This document shows, one piece after another, positions 59,701 through 64,000 of a stretch of 64,000 bases of DNA. Under the pieces are notes generated by a model, which was given only the letters and a program-made list of their open reading frames with translations, was not told the origin of the DNA and ran no database searches. This stretch comes from Tubulanus polymorphus (lineage: Eukaryota > Nemertea > Palaeonemertea > Tubulaniformes > Tubulanidae), in contig NC_134036.1 of assembly GCF_964204645.1 (NCBI RefSeq), positions 6,833,600 through 6,897,599 on the forward strand. The letters are read 5' to 3'. Numbering within the stretch: the stretch's first letter is position 1; the number at the start of each line of letters is the position of its first letter. The position numbers and the translations under genes were made by a program.

Positions 59701-60215
59701 GCGGTTGTTGTTCGAAAAACGACTAAGTGCTGACCGGGCCATGAACAGCGTTACGACCCGGCACCGGTCAGGAAGGGAGGGAGGGAGGCAGTAGGTCGGT
59801 CGTCCATTCGTTCGTCAGTGTGCCGCTGGTGGTTGTTCGAAAAACGACTAAGTGCTGACCGGGCCTTGATCAGCGTTACGACCCGGAGCAGTGAGGGAGG
59901 GAGGGAGGCAGTAGGTCGGTCGTCCGTCCGTTCGCCAGTGTGCCGCTGGTGGTTGTTCGAAAAACGACTAAGTGCTGACCGGGCCTTGATCAGCGTTACG
60001 ACCCGGTGCAGTGAGGGAGGGAGGGAGGCACTAGGACAGTCGTCCGCCCGTTAGTCAGTGTGTCGGCGGTTGTTGTTCGATAAACGACTAAGTGCTGACC
60101 GGGCCATGAACAGCGTTACGACCCGGCACCGGTCAGGAAAGGAGGGAGGGAGGCAGTAGGTCGGTCGTCCATCCGTTCGTCAGTGTGCCGGCGGTGGTTG
60201 TTCGAAAAACGACTA
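44765..60215 (+). repeat. Tandem segmental duplication of satellite, about 7.5-kb unit
   Basis: The block 44765-52245 is followed immediately by a second copy from 52246 to about 60215. Both begin with CTAAGTGCTCACCGG and a GACCTGGAGCAGTGAAGG monomer and share a long ordered series of rare variants. The offset is about 7480 bp to 47.3 kb, about 7600 bp to 49.6 kb, then about 8810 bp. Copy 2 gained one monomer (near 54.9 kb) and about 1.2 kb (56673-57885 repeated). Copy 1 has an internal 842-bp duplication (50431-51272 and 51273-52114) missing from copy 2. Part of the block recurs again near 61430-62250. Confidence 0.85.
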
Positions 60216-63200
60216 AGTGCTGACCGGGCCATGAACAGCGTTACGACCCGGCACCGGTCAGGAAAGGAGGGAGGGAGGCAGTAGGTCGGTCGTCCATCCG
60301 TTCGTCAGTGTGCCGGCGGTGGTTGTTCGAAAAACGACTAAGTGCTGACCGGGCCTTGATCAGCGTTACGACCCGGTGCTGTGAGGGAGGGAGGGAGGCA
60401 GTAGGTCGGTCGTCCATCCGTTCGTCAGTGTGTCGGCGGTTGCTGTTCGAAAAACGACTAAGTGCTGACCGGGCCATGAACAGCGTTACGACCCGGCACC
60501 GGTCAGGAAGGGAGGGAGGGTGGCAGTAGGTCGGTCGTCCATCCGTTCGTCAGTGTGCCGGCGGTGGTTGTTCGAAAAACGACTAAGTGCTGACCGGGCC
60601 TTGATCAGCGTTACGACCCGGCGCAGTGAGGGAGGGATGGAGGGAGGCAGTAGGTCGGTCGTCCATCCGTTCGTCAGTGTGCCGGCGGTGGTAGTTCGAA
60701 AAACGACTAAGTGCTTACCGGGCCTTGATCAGCGTTACGACCCGGTGCAGCGAGGGATGGAGGGAGGGAGGCAGTAGGTCGGTCGTCCATCCGTTCGTCA
60801 GTGTGCCGGCGGTGGTAGTTCGAAAAACGACTAAGTGCTGACCGGGCCTTGATCAGCGTTACGACCCGGTGCAGTGAGGGAGGGAGGGAGGCAGTAGGTC
60901 GGTCGTCCGTCCGTTCGCCAGTGTGCCGCTGGTGGTTGTTCGAAAAACGACTAAGTGCTGACCGGGCCATGAACAGCGTTACGACCCGGCACCGGTCAGG
61001 AAGGGAGGGAGGGAGGCAGTAGGTCGGTCGTCCATCCGTTCGTCAGTGTGCCGGCGGTGGTTGTTCGAAAAACGACTAAGTGCTGATCGGGCCTTGATCA
61101 GCGTTACCACCCGGTGCAGTGAGGGAGGGTGGCAGTAGGTCGGTCGTCCGTCCGTTCGTCAGTGTGCCGGCGGTGGTTGTTCGAAAAACGACTAAGTGCT
61201 GACCGGGCCTTAATCAGCGTTACGACCCGGCACCGGTCAGGGAGGGAGGGAGGGAGGCAGTAGGTCGGTCGTCCGTCCGTTCGTCAGTGTGCCGGCGGTG
61301 GTTGTTCGAAAAACGACTAAGTGCTGACCGGGCCTTGATCAGCGTTACGACCCGGTGCAGTGATGGAGAGGGAGAGGTCGGTCGTCCGTCCGTTCGTCAG
61401 TGTGCCGGCGGTGGTTGTTCGAAAAACGACTAAGTGCTGACCGGATCTTGATCAGCATTACGACCCGGTGCAGTGAGGGAGGGAGGGAGGGAGGCAGTAG
61501 GTCGGTCGTCCATCCGTTCGTCAGTGTGCCGGCGGTGGTAGTTCGAAAAACGACTAAGTGCTGACCGGGCCTTGATCAGCGTTACGACCCGGTGCAGTGA
61601 GGAAGGGAGGGAGGCAGTAGGTCGGTCGTCCGTCCGTTCGCCAGTGTGCCGCTGGTGGTTGTTCGAAAAACGACTAAGTGCTGACCGGGCCTTGATCAAC
61701 GTTACGACCCGGAGCAGTGAGGGAGGGGGGAGGCAGTAGGTCGGTCGTCCGTCCGTTCGCCAGTGTGCCGCTGGTGGTTGTTCGAAAAACGACTAAGTGC
61801 TGACCGGGCCTTGATCAGCGTTACGACCCGGTGCAGTGAGGGAGGGAGGGAGGCATTAGGACAGTCGTCCGCCCGTTAGTCAGTGTGTCGGCGGTTGTTG
61901 TTCGAAAAACGACTAAGTGCTGACCGGGCCATGAACAGCGTTACGACCCGGCACCGGTCAGGAAGGGAGGGAGGGAGGCAGTAGGTCGGTCGTCCATTCG
62001 TTCGTCAGTGTGCCGCTGGTGGTTGTTCGAAAAACGACTAAGTGCTGACCGGGCCTTGATCAGCGTTACGACCCGGAGCAGTGAGGGAGGGAGGGAGGCA
62101 GTAGGTCGGTCGTCCGTCCGTTCGCCAGTGTGCCGCTGGTGGTTGTTCGAAAAACGACTAAGTGCTGACCGGGCCTTGATCAGCGTTACGACCCGGTGCA
62201 GTGGGGGAGGGAGGGAGGCACTAGGACAGTCGTCCGCCCGTTAGTCAGTGTGTCGGCGGTTGTTGTTCGATAAACGACTAAGTGCTGACCGGGCCATGAA
62301 CAGCGTTACGACCCGGCACCGGTCAGGAAAGGAGGGAGGGAGGCAGTAGGTCGGTCGTCCATCCGTTCGTCAGTGTGCCGGCGGTGGTTGTTCGAAAAAC
62401 GACTAAGTGCTGACCGGGCCTTGATCAGCGTTACGACCCGGTGCTGTGAGGGAGGGAGGGAGGCAGTAGGTCGGTCGTCCATCCGTTCGTCAGTGTGTCG
62501 GCGGTTGCTGTTCGAAAAACGACTAAGTGCTTACCGGGCCTTGATCAGCATTACGACACGGTGCAGCGAGGGATGGAGGGAGGGAGGCAGTAGGTCGGTC
62601 GTCCATCCGTTCGTCAGTGTGCCGGCGGTGGTAGTTCGAAAAACGACTAAGTGCTGACCGGGCCTTGATCAGCGTTACGACCCGGTGCAGTGAGGGAGGG
62701 AGGGAGGCAGTAGGTCGGTCGTCCGTCCGTTCGCCAGTGTGCCGCTGGTGGTTGTTCGAAAAACGACTAAGTGCTGACCGGGCCATGAACAGCGTTACGA
62801 CCCGGCACCGGTCAGGAAGGGAGGGAGGGAGGCAGTAGGTCGGTCGTCCATCCGTTCGTCAGTGTGCCGGCGGTGGTTGTTCGAAAAACGACTAAGTGCT
62901 GATCGGGCCTTGATCAGCGTTACCACCCGGTGCAGTGAGGGAGGGAGGGAGGCACTAGGACAGTCGTCCGCCCGTTAGTCAGTGTGTCGGCGGTTGTTGT
63001 TCGAAAAACGACTAAGTGCTGACCGGGCCTTAATCAGCGTTACGACCCGGCACCGGTCAGGGAGGGAGGGAGGGAGGCAGTAGGTCGGTCGTCCGTCCGT
63101 TCGTCAGTGTGCCGGCGGTGGTTGTTCGAAAAACGACTAAGTGCTGACCGGGCCTTGATCAGCGTTACGACCCGGAGCAGTGAGGGAGGGAGGGAGGGAG

Positions 63201-64000
63201 GCAGTAGGTCGGTCGTCCGTCCGTTTGCCAGTGTGCCGGCGGTGGTTGTTCGAAAAACGACTAAGGGCTGACCGGGCCTTAATCAGCGTTACGACCCGGC
63301 GCTGGTCAGGGAGGGAGGGAGGGAGGCAGTAGGTCGGTCGTCCATCCGTTCGTCAGTGTGCCGGCGGTGGTAGTTCGAAAAACGACTAAGTGCTGACCGG
63401 GCCTTGATCAGCGTTACGACCCGGTGCAGTGAGGGAGGGAGGGAGGGCGGCAGTAGGTCCGTCGTCCGCCCGTTAGTCAGTGTGTCGGCGGTTGCTGTTC
63501 GAAAAACGACTAAGTGCTGACCGGGCAATGCACAGCGTTACGACCCGGCACCGGTCAGGAAGGGAGGGAGGGTGGCAGTAGGTCGGTCGTCCATCCGTTC
63601 GTCAGTGTGCCGGCGGTGGTTGTTCGAAAAACGACTAAGTGCTGACCGGGCCTTGATCAGCGTTACGACCCGGTGCAGTGAGGGAGGGAGGGAGGCACTA
63701 GGACAGTCGTCCGCCCGTTAGTTAGTGTGTCGGCGGTTGTTGTTCGAAAAACGACTAAGTGCTGACCGGGCCATGAACAGCGTTACGACCCGGCACCGGT
63801 CAGGAAGGGAGGGAGGGTGGCAGTAGGTCGGTCGTCCGTTCGTTCGTCAGTGTGCCGGCGGTGGTTGTTCGAAAAACGACTAAGTGCTGACCGGGCCTTG
63901 ATCAGCGTTACGACCCGGTGCAGTGAGGGAGGGAGGGAGGCAGTAGGTCGGTCGTCCGTCCGTTCGTCAGTGTGCCGGCGGTGGTTGTTCGAAAAACGAC

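Larger units (their letters stand above)
34681..64000 (+). repeat. 120-bp GC-rich satellite, right array
   Basis: About 240 monomers of the same satellite in the same orientation as the left array, resuming at monomer position 35-36 directly after the long-TIR element and running off the window end. It is more diverse than the left array. Additional variants include GTGCCGCTGGTGG in place of GTGCCGGCGGTGG (common after 47.5 kb), a GGCAGGCACCAGGA head (36-37.7 kb), a short form with TATATCGGTCATTCG (41.5, 42.3, 43.9, 46.5 and 53.9 kb), GTGACGTTTCGGCACC (41.87, 42.6, 44.17, 46.75 and 54.24 kb), and a TTCGAAACACGAC form near 36.2-39.5 kb and 47.1 kb. These variants recur in the same order in different places, so the array grew by copying multi-monomer blocks. 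Confidence 0.97.

Noticed and set aside
137-63528. Dozens of 60-235-codon frames in the satellite on both strands
   Set aside because: They all translate the same monomer, occur on both strands, begin and end wherever a GGGA indel or point change shifts the frame, and have no promoter, intron or domain. The 120-bp period explains them.

Overview
The window is eukaryotic, probably invertebrate (marine animal plausible) nuclear DNA. It is two blocks of one satellite separated by an 18.8-kb island. Evidence for an animal genome is a Ty3/gypsy-type retroelement with a baculovirus-F-like envelope gene, a decayed LINE reverse transcriptase, several MITE-like elements and a gene with GT-AG introns. 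No bacterial features (operons, Shine-Dalgarno sites, CRISPR, rRNA) were seen. The species cannot be named from the sequence.

Satellite: 1-15852 and 34681-64000 (about 70% of the window, running off both edges) are head-to-tail copies of a GC-rich, CpG-rich monomer of about 120 bp, in the same orientation on both sides. Each monomer has a GGGA tract of variable length, a CpG-rich box, a TTCGAA box and a CCGGG...CCCGG inverted repeat. Subfamilies occur in fixed neighbour combinations, and multi-monomer blocks are duplicated at many scales: 364 bp, about 0.7-1 kb, 2.3 kb, 3.3 kb and about 7.5-8 kb. Three neighbouring monomers carry large (GGGA)n expansions. The many long open frames on both strands follow from a 120-bp period being divisible by three and are not called as genes.

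Island 15853-34680, left to right: (i) on the minus strand, the 3' part of an LTR retroelement: a 444-bp LTR abutting the satellite, a polypurine tract, about 1.5 kb without a convincing gene, an 873-codon F-like env, and a C-terminal integrase fragment carrying a chromodomain; gag, protease, RT, RNase H and the 5' LTR are absent. (ii) A very AT-rich plus-strand cassette (about 21.53-23.8 kb) of small closely packed or overlapping ORFs of unknown origin, one with a C-terminal zinc-finger-like motif and broken by frameshifts. (iii) A LINE RT fossil, a TTCGAAC-rich repeat field, a TTAA-flanked MITE, a minisatellite and an 85-bp tandem repeat. (iv) On the minus strand, the last exons of a spliced gene of unknown function. 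(v) A 7.0-kb element with about 600-680-bp terminal inverted repeats containing arrays of a perfect 18-bp palindrome every 73 bp; it has no recognisable transposase, holds nested MITEs, and its right end abuts the satellite.

The genes do not form a pathway. The island reads as successive mobile-element insertions, plus one host-gene remnant, inside a satellite array. Positions, alignments and copy counts were worked out by eye and should be treated as accurate to a few bases.
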